Origin: Pseudomonas saxonica
GTDB taxonomy: Bacteria > Pseudomonadota > Gammaproteobacteria > Pseudomonadales > Pseudomonadaceae
Assembly (NCBI RefSeq): GCF_007858365.1
Contig: NZ_VFIO01000005.1
Coordinates: forward strand, 124,001 to 188,000
Length of the DNA stretch: 64,000 bases
Direction of reading: 5' to 3'
Part shown: piece by piece, positions 45,552-53,182 of the stretch
Layout: every line of letters starts with the position of its first letter
How positions within the stretch are numbered: position 1 is the stretch's first letter
Program-made: the position numbers and the translations under genes
Notes under the pieces: generated by a model
What the model saw: only the letters and a program-made list of their open reading frames with translations
What the model was told of the DNA's origin: nothing
The model's database searches: none

Positions 45552-46610
45552 TTAGTCGACGGCTCTAATGTTGTCACGCTTGCCCTCAGATAAAGGCGGC
45601 TTGGGGCGATTTGAATGAGGCGATAATATAACGGCATTGTAGTAACTGGGTGGGCTGGTGGCTTCATTATAAGAGGGTGGCGGTAGACTCTGTTGCTGCC
45701 AGCGCGGTGTCGATTGTTGGCGGGCAATACTATTTTGACTCGTGGTTGAAGCGCGGTTGGTCACCCCAAAATGAGCCCTGAGGGCTTCATACATCTCGTC
45801 ACCGGGTTGAAGATTTATGCCTGCACGCCTTTGGCGTTGAACGGGTGGTGTATTGGGTACGGACCCTGAAGGCTCTATCAAGTTCTGACTTGTGCGAGGG
45901 GTAATCGTATCGAGTGAAACATCTGAAAGTGAGCCGGAAGGTGAGTTCGAAAGTGACCGGGAACCAAATTCAGTTAACGACGTGTTTGAGCCGACTCTTG
46001 ATAAAGGTTGAGTATTCGCAAGCGTGACCACGCTGTTTCTTGTTGTCCATGCCGGTGTTTTTAAACGGACTATAAGTTTTGAAAGTTTTGGTGGTATTGG
46101 AATATGTCCCGTCGGATCAACTTTGTTTGCAGGATCACCTCCGCAATACGCATACGCATTGATCCCGCCTTCAGCAAACGGACTTAAATTGTCGGGGCTG
46201 TTAAATCGCATCAATACCGGGTTGAACGCTCGATAACCCTGGCCCAATAGATAATGCCCGGTCAACGGGTCAGGTCGCTCGCCGTTGAAGCCACACACGC
46301 CGGGCAGCGTTTTTAAATACCTTTGATGACCGTAGGGTGTATAGGCGAGTGCCTGTTGAGTGCCGTCCGTACGGACGCTCTGCAGCACAGACGTTTGCAT
46401 GTCTGTGGCCAGTAATGTGCAAGTGGTACCGTTTTGTTGAAGCGCTAAAGGTTGTGCGTCGTATTCGAACAGTCGGTTTGTACGTTCGTCTTCAACCTCG
46501 GTTGCGAGACGGGTTTGGTTGTAGAAGAGCAGCGTGGCATTGACGCCTGTCACTCTGTCTAATGAATCATATAAAAACAGGCGAGAATATTTTTTAGGAG
46601 GCATGTGCAT
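45552..46610 (-). CDS. Orphan Rhs core-tip protein 1, Ser/Pro-rich tip with PPxY motifs
   Basis: 352 residues. Residues 1-165 are the shared Rhs core (GFNGERPDPLTGHYLLGQGY, then NKVDPTGH). The tip (about 170-352) is low-complexity, rich in Ser, Pro, Thr and Gln, and probably disordered. It ends with two PPSY motifs (near 311 and 320, PPPSYNEA and PPSYYNA), the class-I WW-domain ligand seen in eukaryotic adaptors and some virulence proteins. It shares upstream sequence with copy 2, indicating tandem duplication of about 1.19 kb. No immunity gene is visible. GC content is below that of neighbours. Confidence 0.75.
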   Translation of the reverse strand: MHMPPKKYSRLFLYDSLDRVTGVNATLLFYNQTRLATEVEDERTNRLFEYDAQPLALQQNGTTCTLLATDMQTSVLQSVRTDGTQQALAYTPYGHQRYLKTLPGVCGFNGERPDPLTGHYLLGQGYRAFNPVLMRFNSPDNLSPFAEGGINAYAYCGGDPANKVDPTGHIPIPPKLSKLIVRLKTPAWTTRNSVVTLANTQPLSRVGSNTSLTEFGSRSLSNSPSGSLSDVSLDTITPRTSQNLIEPSGSVPNTPPVQRQRRAGINLQPGDEMYEALRAHFGVTNRASTTSQNSIARQQSTPRWQQQSLPPPSYNEATSPPSYYNAVILSPHSNRPKPPLSEGKRDNIRAVD

Positions 46611-46733
46611 AGTCTACTTATAGGAGAGATGCTTTTAGCTTCTATCGCACAATCTTGGCTGTATAGCTGTTGATGTTGAGAGTATTTGAAGTTGTTATGT
46701 GCTCATGGTGATGAGGTATATGGAGGCATTGCA

Positions 46734-47802
46734 CTAGGCTGTTCGGATCTCTGTACCAAAGGTGACAGGCTCATAATTATCCTTTAAACCCTTTGGGGCA
46801 TACCTCCACAGGTTTTTGTTTTTGCCGATCTGTATTAGGCTGTTGTGAGTGGACATTTCCCCCGGCTTCAGGGGTGGAATGAGTTTGTCGGGGTCAGAGG
46901 CATTTACTATTCCCTTAAAAGACTTAACAGGGCGGCCGGTGATGGCGTGCAGGGTGGCACCAAATGACTGGCTGTCGCCGGTGGCGGAATTGCACATAAT
47001 AGTACGCAAGTAACTATAATCTTTCACCTCTATGCCATTGTTGCCTGTCAAGTTTACAAGCGACCAAGCGTCAATGGGTTGAGATTCATCAAACAGCATT
47101 CGCGCTTTTCCATTGCTCATTTGGCCGTGGCCCACAAAATTCAATCTCCGCTTGTTCTTGAAGGTGTCTTCAAACGCGATAATGCCATCGGAGAGTCTGG
47201 TTAATTTATGAACTTTCTTGACATGGCTTCCCGTAAAAAAAGCGTCTGCTTTCAAAAACCCACGATTCAATAGCCGAGAAACTTTAGAAAAAAAATGCCC
47301 TGTTGGGTCGACCCTGTTGATGGGATCCCCCCCCACAATACCCATACGCATTGATCCCGCCTTCAGCAAACGGACTTAAATTGTCGGGGCTGTTAAATCG
47401 CATCAATACCGGGTTGAACGCTCGATAACCCTGGCCCAATAAATAATGCCCGGTCAACGGGTCAGGTCGCTCGCCGTTGAAGCCACACACGCCGGGCAGC
47501 GTTTTTAAATCCTTTTGATGGCCGTAGGGTGTATAGGCGAGTGCCTGTTGAGTGCCGTCCGTACGGACGCTCTGCAGCACAGACGTTTGCATGTCTGTGG
47601 CCAGTAATGTGCAAGTGGTACTGTTTTGTTGAAGCGCCAGCGGTTGCGCGTCGTATTCAAACAGTCGGTTTGTACGTTCGCCTTCAACCTCGGTTGCGAG
47701 ACGGGTTTGGTTGTAGAAGAGCTGCGTGGCGTTGACGCCTGTCACTCTGTCTAATGAATCATATAAAAATAGGCGCGAATATTTTTTAGGAGGCATGTGC
47801 AT
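46734..47802 (-). pseudogene. Orphan Rhs core-tip gene 2, frameshifted
   Basis: The core (47802 down to about 47335) and the tip (to 46734) lie in different frames. The break is at a run of eight C's (47327-47334), where copy 3 has CACCCCCGC. One extra base turns the end of the core into HQQGRPNRAFFF and a stop. If repaired, the protein would be about 355 residues, with a tip close to copy 3, including FVGHGQMSNG and TIMCNSATGDSQSFGATL. It may be a true phase-variable or dead copy, or a sequencing error in the homopolymer. Confidence 0.8.
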
Positions 47803-47923
47803 AGTCTATTTATAGGAGAGATGCTTTTAGCTTCTATCGCAAAATCTTGGCTGTATAGCTGTTGATGTTGAGAGGATTTGAGTTAGTTGACTTCAGGGGC
47901 ATTAGGTCGATAGCGGTAATGCG

Positions 47924-48991
47924 CTAGGCGGTTCTGATTGCTGTACCAAAGGTGACAGGCTGATAGTTTTTTTTTAAACCCTTGGGTAGATATCTCCACA
48001 GATTCTTATTTTTACGGGTGTGTATGATGCTGCTTTTAGTGGAGGTTTCCCCAATCTTCAGTTTTGGAACGAGCAACTCGGGGTAGTTGGTTGAGACAGT
48101 CCCCATATAGGATTTAACAGGGCGGCCGGTTATGGTGTGCAAAGTAGCGCCAAATGACCTGCTGTCTCCTTTGGCGGAATGACACATAATAATGCGTAAG
48201 TAATTATAGTTTTTGACATCAATACCTTTGTTGGCTGCCAAATTCACCAGCGATCTTGCGTCGATGGATTGAGACTCATCAAATATTAAGCGCACTGATC
48301 CTTCGCTACGTTGACTGTGACCTGCAAAATTCATTCTCGGCATATTCTTGTAAGTGTCTTCAAACGCGATGATGCCTTCGGACAGTCGCGTTAATTTATG
48401 GACTTTCTTGACGTGGCCGCCCGTCAAAGCAGCCTTGGCTTTAATAATGCCAATGTCAATTAGTCGATTAATTTTAGAAAAAAAGTGCCCTGTAGGGTCG
48501 ACCCTGTTGAGGGGATCACCCCCGCAATACGCATACGCATTGATCCCGCCTTCAGCAAACGGACTTAAATTGTCGGGGCTGTTAAATCGCATCAATACCG
48601 GGTTGAACGCTCGATAACCCTGGCCCAATAAATAATGCCCGGTCAACGGGTCAGGTCGCTCGCCGTTGAAGCCACACATGCCGGGCAGCGTTTTTAAATC
48701 CTTTTGATGGCCGTAGGGTGTATAGGCGAGTGCCTGTTGAGAGCAGTCCGTACGGACGCTCTGCAGCACAGACGTTTGCATGTCTGTGGCCAGTAATGTG
48801 CAAGTGGTACCGTTTTGTTGAAGCGCCAGCGGTTGCGCGTCGTATTCAAACAGTCGGTTTGTACGTTCGCCTTCAACCTCGGTTGCGAGACGGGTTTGGT
48901 TGTAGAAGAGCAGCGTGGCATTAGTGCTGACGAACCGATCCAGAGGATCGTAGAAAAAACGGCGGACAGTTTTTTGGCTGAGAGGGGACAT
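47924..48991 (-). CDS. Orphan Rhs core-tip protein 3, possible cysteine-peptidase-like tip
   Basis: 355 residues from the ATG at 48991 (MSPLSQKTVRRFFYD), which has GGAA upstream; an ATG at 49030 would add 13 residues. The core ends at DPTGH near 168. The tip has H225 in NFAGHSQRS and C270 in IIMCHSAKGDSRSFGA, the same His...Cys layout as copy 2 and, more distantly, as the Rhs tip at 10.7 kb. The N-terminus differs from copies 1 and 2, so this may be the original of the array. Cytosolic, no signal peptide; the role (displaced toxin tip or recombination donor) is inferred. Confidence 0.75.
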   Translation of the reverse strand: MSPLSQKTVRRFFYDPLDRFVSTNATLLFYNQTRLATEVEGERTNRLFEYDAQPLALQQNGTTCTLLATDMQTSVLQSVRTDCSQQALAYTPYGHQKDLKTLPGMCGFNGERPDPLTGHYLLGQGYRAFNPVLMRFNSPDNLSPFAEGGINAYAYCGGDPLNRVDPTGHFFSKINRLIDIGIIKAKAALTGGHVKKVHKLTRLSEGIIAFEDTYKNMPRMNFAGHSQRSEGSVRLIFDESQSIDARSLVNLAANKGIDVKNYNYLRIIMCHSAKGDSRSFGATLHTITGRPVKSYMGTVSTNYPELLVPKLKIGETSTKSSIIHTRKNKNLWRYLPKGLKKNYQPVTFGTAIRTA

Positions 48992-49227
48992 AAGGCGTTC
49001 CGAAATGCAGGTCCAGAGGGCGTTTAGCATTCACTGGCGCCTGCCATGTGTATAGCTGGCAGGACTGATGGGCGGGCATGCCGCAGCTTCCGTGTATTTC
49101 ATTTAAGATTGCGCGCCGTTTGATCCAATAGTGGCATTTGGGAACATCTGCCGGTGTTTTGGGTCAAACTCACAGTTTTGTCGCTCTTTGGTTTGCGGGC
49201 GGCTTTTTGGTTCTAGAGGCTTTTACG

Positions 49228-49785
49228 ATGAAAAAATTGAGCGGCGTAGCACTGGCAACCTTGATGACCGTGGCTGCAAGCCCGGTGTTTGCTGGTTTCA
49301 GCATGAGTGACGTGGCGGGTATCGCTGCTCAGGTGCAAGGTGCAAATGGTAATGGCGCCACGACTGACAAGTCGGCGCAGGCTGTTCAGTTGCTGAGCAA
49401 GGTCAATGAGCTGGGTGTTAAGCCTGAGCAAGCGGCCGGTGGTGTTGGTGCGATGTTGAGCCTGGCAAAAAACCAGCTGACGACCAGCGACTATTCCGAG
49501 CTGGCCAAGCAAGTGCCTGGCGTTAACAAGCTGGCGGGCAACGGTGCCTTGGGCCAACTGAGCCAATTGGGCGGCCTGTTGGGCAAGTCCAGCGGTGTGT
49601 CCGAGACTGCTACCAACGCTGTGAGCAACGTGGCTAACACCGACCAATTGAACGCTGCGTTTAGCGCCCTGGGCATGCAAGACGGCATGGTTGCCAAGTT
49701 TGCGCCGGTGTTGCTGGACTATTTCAAAGGGCAGAACGTCAGCACCTCGCTGCTGAGCAAGCTAAGCAGCGCCTGGGGCGTTTAA
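49228..49785 (+). CDS. DUF2780-type exported protein
   Basis: 185 residues from the ATG at 49228, 8 bp after AGAGG; an upstream frame of 30 codons is ignored. A signal peptide is cleaved after about residue 22 (VAASPVFA|GFS). The mature part is Ala/Gly/Leu/Ser-rich with SALGMQDGMVAKFAPVLLDYFKGQ split between helix segments typical of DUF2780. It is a periplasmic protein of unknown role. It is convergent with the acyltransferase gene, 3 bp apart. Confidence 0.8.
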   Translation: MKKLSGVALATLMTVAASPVFAGFSMSDVAGIAAQVQGANGNGATTDKSAQAVQLLSKVNELGVKPEQAAGGVGAMLSLAKNQLTTSDYSELAKQVPGVNKLAGNGALGQLSQLGGLLGKSSGVSETATNAVSNVANTDQLNAAFSALGMQDGMVAKFAPVLLDYFKGQNVSTSLLSKLSSAWGV

Positions 49786-49788
49786 AGG

Positions 49789-50676
49789 CTAATCACGCTC
49801 GGCACGCAAGGTGCTGATGCGCTGGTCTTTCTTGATCCAGAGCTGGTTGACCCAGCTCTGGACATGCTCACGAAACTGCGGATCGTTTTCGTAGTCACCC
49901 TTCCACAGCGCCGGGTCTAATTCGCGCGTCTGTATATCAACGATGACCTTGGGCACTTGCCCGCTGATCAAGTCCCAAAACCCCGGAATTCTTGCTTGCG
50001 GATAGACCACGGTGACGTCGAGCACGGCATCCAGCTGTTCGCCCATCGCAGCCAACACAAAGGCCACGCCACCTGCTTTGGGTTTGAGCAGATAGGTGTA
50101 GGGCGATTGTTGCTGTGCACGTTTGGTCGGGGTAAAGCGTGTGCCTTCCAGGTAGTTGACGATGGTGACGGGCTGGCGCTTGAACAACTCGCAGGCCGCC
50201 CGGGTGATTTTCAAGTCTTGCCCCTTGAGCTCAGGGTGCCGGGCTAAAAACGCCTTGGAGTAGCGCTTCATGAACGGGTAATCGAGCGCCCACCAGGCAA
50301 GCCCCAGAAAGGGCACCCAGATCAGTTCTTTTTTCAAGAAGAATTTGAAGAACGGCGTGCGTCGGTTCAGCCCTTGCATCAACGCCGGAATATCCACCCA
50401 CGACTGATGGTTGCTGATCACCAGATATGACGTGTTGCGGCTCAAACCCTCGGCCCCACGGATATCCCATTGTGTGGGCAGGCACAGGGCGAAAATACGT
50501 TTGTCGATCTCTGACCAGGTTTCGGCAATCCACATCACGGCCCACGAGTTGTAATCGCGCAGACGCCCCGGTGAGATGAGTTTGAGCAAGGCAAACAGCA
50601 TCAATGGCCCGAACAGGATCAGGGTGTTGCACAGCAATAACAGGGTGACCAGACAGCCGGTGAGCAGGCGGCGCAT
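49789..50676 (-). CDS. PlsC-like acyltransferase (YihG type)
   Basis: 295 residues from the ATG at 50676 (MRRLLTGCLVTLLLL). One N-terminal membrane segment is followed by the HX4D catalytic motif (H90 to D95, SNHQSWVD) and the substrate motif NYLEGTRFTPTK. This fits 1-acyl-glycerol-3-phosphate acyltransferase family members of the YihG kind, acting at the inner membrane on phospholipid precursors. It diverges from the retropepsin-like gene. Confidence 0.85.
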   Translation of the reverse strand: MRRLLTGCLVTLLLLCNTLILFGPLMLFALLKLISPGRLRDYNSWAVMWIAETWSEIDKRIFALCLPTQWDIRGAEGLSRNTSYLVISNHQSWVDIPALMQGLNRRTPFFKFFLKKELIWVPFLGLAWWALDYPFMKRYSKAFLARHPELKGQDLKITRAACELFKRQPVTIVNYLEGTRFTPTKRAQQQSPYTYLLKPKAGGVAFVLAAMGEQLDAVLDVTVVYPQARIPGFWDLISGQVPKVIVDIQTRELDPALWKGDYENDPQFREHVQSWVNQLWIKKDQRISTLRAERD

Positions 50677-50858
50677 AAAGAACTCTTGAGCGATTAGGAA
50701 CTGGCCATCATAAGCAGACACGCGGCGAACGCCAAATCAGACAAGCCGACAAATGTTTCACGGCTGCTCGGTTATGTTGCTGTTGTAACCACTGCCGCTG
50801 GCTGCGAACCTAATTTATTCTTGGGGTCTAACCAGCACTCTTTAAAGGAAACTGCCCT

Positions 50859-51359
50859 ATGAAGTCTGTTCTCGCCGTGTTGTCCCTGTTGGCGTTGCCG
50901 GTGATGGCTGCCGAGCCGACCCTCTATGGGCGTTACGAGTACATCAAGCTGCCGGAGATCGGCGAAACCCTTAAGGCCAAGATGGACACCGGTGCGTTGA
51001 CCGCCTCGTTGTCGGCCAAAAACATCAAGACCTTCACCCGCGACGGTGATGAGTGGGTGAGCTTTCAATTAGCGACTGATGGCGCGAGCAGCAAAGTGTA
51101 TGAACACAAAGTGTCGCGTATCAGCAAAATCAAAAGCCGCGCAGACGAAGACGAAGACAAGGACGAAGCGGTGAGTGCCAAACGTCCGGTGGTCGATCTG
51201 GAAATGTGCCTGGGCAATGTGAAGCGCACGGTGGAGGTCAACCTCACCGACCGCAGCAGCTTCAACTACCCGCTGTTGATTGGTGCAAAGGCCTTGCGTG
51301 AGTTTGGCGCAGCGGTCAACCCAGCGCGTCGGTATACGGCGGACAAACCTGATTGTTGA
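50859..51359 (+). CDS. Exported retropepsin-like (RimK-associated protease family) protein
   Basis: 166 residues. A signal peptide ends near residue 17 (LPVMA|AEP). The core has the aspartic-protease-like motif MDTGALTASLSA with D43-T44-G45. A conserved NLTDRSSFNYPLLIGAKAL region follows. This is the family annotated as ATP-dependent zinc protease or DUF785, whose fold is retropepsin-like; there is no ATPase domain. An acidic-basic linker (RADEDEDKDEA) interrupts the domain. A periplasmic location is expected. Confidence 0.8.
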   Translation: MKSVLAVLSLLALPVMAAEPTLYGRYEYIKLPEIGETLKAKMDTGALTASLSAKNIKTFTRDGDEWVSFQLATDGASSKVYEHKVSRISKIKSRADEDEDKDEAVSAKRPVVDLEMCLGNVKRTVEVNLTDRSSFNYPLLIGAKALREFGAAVNPARRYTADKPDC

Positions 51360-51368
51360 TCAAGTCAG

Positions 51369-51753
51369 CCCTCACCCCAACCCTCTCCCAGAGGGAGAGG
51401 GAGCTGAACTGCAGTGAGCACATAATTGACGGCACCCCCGATTAAGCCCCCTCTCCCAGAGGGAGAGAGAGCTGAACTGCAGTGAGCACATAATTGACGT
51501 CACCCCGATTAAGCCCCCTCTCCCAGAGGGAGAGGGAGCTGATCTGCAGTGAGCACATAATTGATGTCACCCCCGATTAAGCCCCCTCTCCCAGAGGGAG
51601 AGGGAGCTGATCTGCAGTTAGCACATAATTGACGGCACCCCCGATTAAGCCCCCTCTCCCAGAGGGAGAGGGAGCTGATCTGCAGTGAGCACATAATTGA
51701 CGGCACCCTCAATTAAGCCCCCTCTCCCTCTGGGAGAGGGTTGGGGTGAGGGT
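51369..51753. repeat. REP-like family A locus, expanded to six tandem cores (68-bp period)
   Basis: The core CTCTCCC(A/T)... starts at 51383, 51451, 51518, 51586, 51654 and 51722, with a repeated spacer containing GCACATAATTGACGGCACC. Only the outer copies have the CCCTCACCCC / GGGGTGAGGG tails. It lies between convergent genes. Confidence 0.88.
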
Positions 51754-51764
51754 AAAGGGCTCAA

Positions 51765-51941
51765 TCAGCGCTTAAGCAACCCCTGAACGCTTATCCACAC
51801 CGGTATCCCCAGGCCAATCCAGCTCAGCACGTCCCAGGCACCATCGCCCAGGAGCGCACTGAACAGGCCCATCAGACTGACCAGACCAATCGCCAGTGGA
51901 ATGGAAAACACTTTCCAGAAGCTCGACTGACGCGGTCTCAT
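51765..51941 (-). CDS. 58-residue membrane protein coupled to the PepSY gene
   Basis: It starts MRPRQSSFWKVFSIPLAIG at 51941, with GGAGAA 7 bp upstream, and overlaps the PepSY gene stop by 4 bp. Two short hydrophobic helices (about 12-30 and 38-54) are separated by GDGAWD. Small proteins of this type commonly accompany PepSY-TM proteins in TonB/siderophore loci. It carries one TTATCCACA 9-mer near its end. Confidence 0.75.
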   Translation of the reverse strand: MRPRQSSFWKVFSIPLAIGLVSLMGLFSALLGDGAWDVLSWIGLGIPVWISVQGLLKR

Positions 51942-53050
51942 CGTGCGTTCTCCCTGGCGGCGCGGCGTCGTACCCACCACAAATACAAACCACTGCCGAG
52001 CACCACGATGGTCAACAGGTCGAGTGCCGCCCAGAGGATTTTCATTGCCATGCCACCGTAGTCGCCAAAGTGCAGCGGCTGTGACATGCCCATCGCGTCC
52101 ATGTACCACGGGCGACCACCCACGGCTGTAACTTCAAGGGTGCTGGCGTCGATCAAAACCGGGGTCAGCAAGTGGGCGGTCAGGTGCGTGTTGCCTTTCA
52201 TAAAGACCGCGTAATGGTGCTCGCTGGAAAACCGTGTGCCAGGGAAGGCGATAAAATCCGGGCGCATATCGGGCGCCGCACGGTTGGCAATATCCAGTAG
52301 GCGGGTGGCGGGTGCCAGTTGGGTCAGCGGCGGCGCATCGCGATAGGGTTCGATCATCGCGTTGAGGCTATCGTTGCGCCAGGCATCGATGATTAAGTCT
52401 GCGCAGGCGCTGATCACCCCGGTCACGCCCACCACCAGCGCCCACGTCAGGGTGACCACGCCGAGCAGGTTGTGCAGGTCGAGCCAGCGCAGGCGCCTGG
52501 ATTTGTCAGTGCGCACCGTGGCAAATTCATGACGGCGCATAAACGGCAAGTACAGCACCGTGCCGGAGACGATCGCCAGTACAAACAAAATACCCATAAA
52601 GGCCAGCAACAGTTTGCCCGGTAAACCGGCAAACATGTCCACGTGCAGGCGCAGAATGAACATCATCAGGCCGCCGTTGGCCGAAGGCACTTCCAGCGCT
52701 TCGCCGGTGCGGGCATCGAGCATGAAGGTGTGCGACGAATTCGGTTCGGTGCCGGCCGTTGCAGCCATGATGGCAAACACCGCGTTGGGGTCGTCGTCGT
52801 CACTGCCGAAGTACTGCATCACGTCATTGGGGCGATGGGCTTTGGCCGCGTCTACCAGCTGTTGCAGGTTCAGGTGCGGCGTATTGGCCGGCATCTCCCG
52901 CAACTCGGGGCTGTCGCCCAGCACGTGGTCGATTTCATGGGAAAAAATCAAGGGCAGGCCGGTCAATGCCAGCATCAGCAAAAACGCGGTGCAAATCAGG
53001 CTGGTCCAAGTGTGAATAAAAGACCAGCGACGGATCGTTTTGCTTTTCAT
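51938..53050 (-). CDS. PepSY-associated membrane protein
   Basis: 370 residues from the ATG at 53050 (MKSKTIRRWSFIHTWTSL). Four membrane segments are seen: near 15-35, at about 145-165 after a long periplasmic loop with PepSY-like sequence, near 195, and near the C-terminus (LLTIVVLGSGLYLWWVRR). Such proteins are thought to reduce ferric siderophores in or at the inner membrane. It follows the TonB receptor on the same strand, 132 bp away, supporting a role in iron uptake. Confidence 0.85.
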   Translation of the reverse strand: MKSKTIRRWSFIHTWTSLICTAFLLMLALTGLPLIFSHEIDHVLGDSPELREMPANTPHLNLQQLVDAAKAHRPNDVMQYFGSDDDDPNAVFAIMAATAGTEPNSSHTFMLDARTGEALEVPSANGGLMMFILRLHVDMFAGLPGKLLLAFMGILFVLAIVSGTVLYLPFMRRHEFATVRTDKSRRLRWLDLHNLLGVVTLTWALVVGVTGVISACADLIIDAWRNDSLNAMIEPYRDAPPLTQLAPATRLLDIANRAAPDMRPDFIAFPGTRFSSEHHYAVFMKGNTHLTAHLLTPVLIDASTLEVTAVGGRPWYMDAMGMSQPLHFGDYGGMAMKILWAALDLLTIVVLGSGLYLWWVRRRAARENAR

Positions 53051-53182
53051 GAAAATCCAAAGTTGACGCAGGTGTGCATTGACTCTTAGCCTCTGGCGAA
53101 GGCTGCAAGAAGGTATTGAGGACCTCCACAATGGATTGCGGGCAACCCGTCACAGCCTGCGTCAGCAGCTAAAGAAACCGAT

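Noticed and set aside
51369..51753. Regularly spaced repeats resembling a CRISPR array
   Set aside because: The spacers between cores are near-identical to each other, the core is a REP hairpin also found elsewhere, and no cas gene is near.
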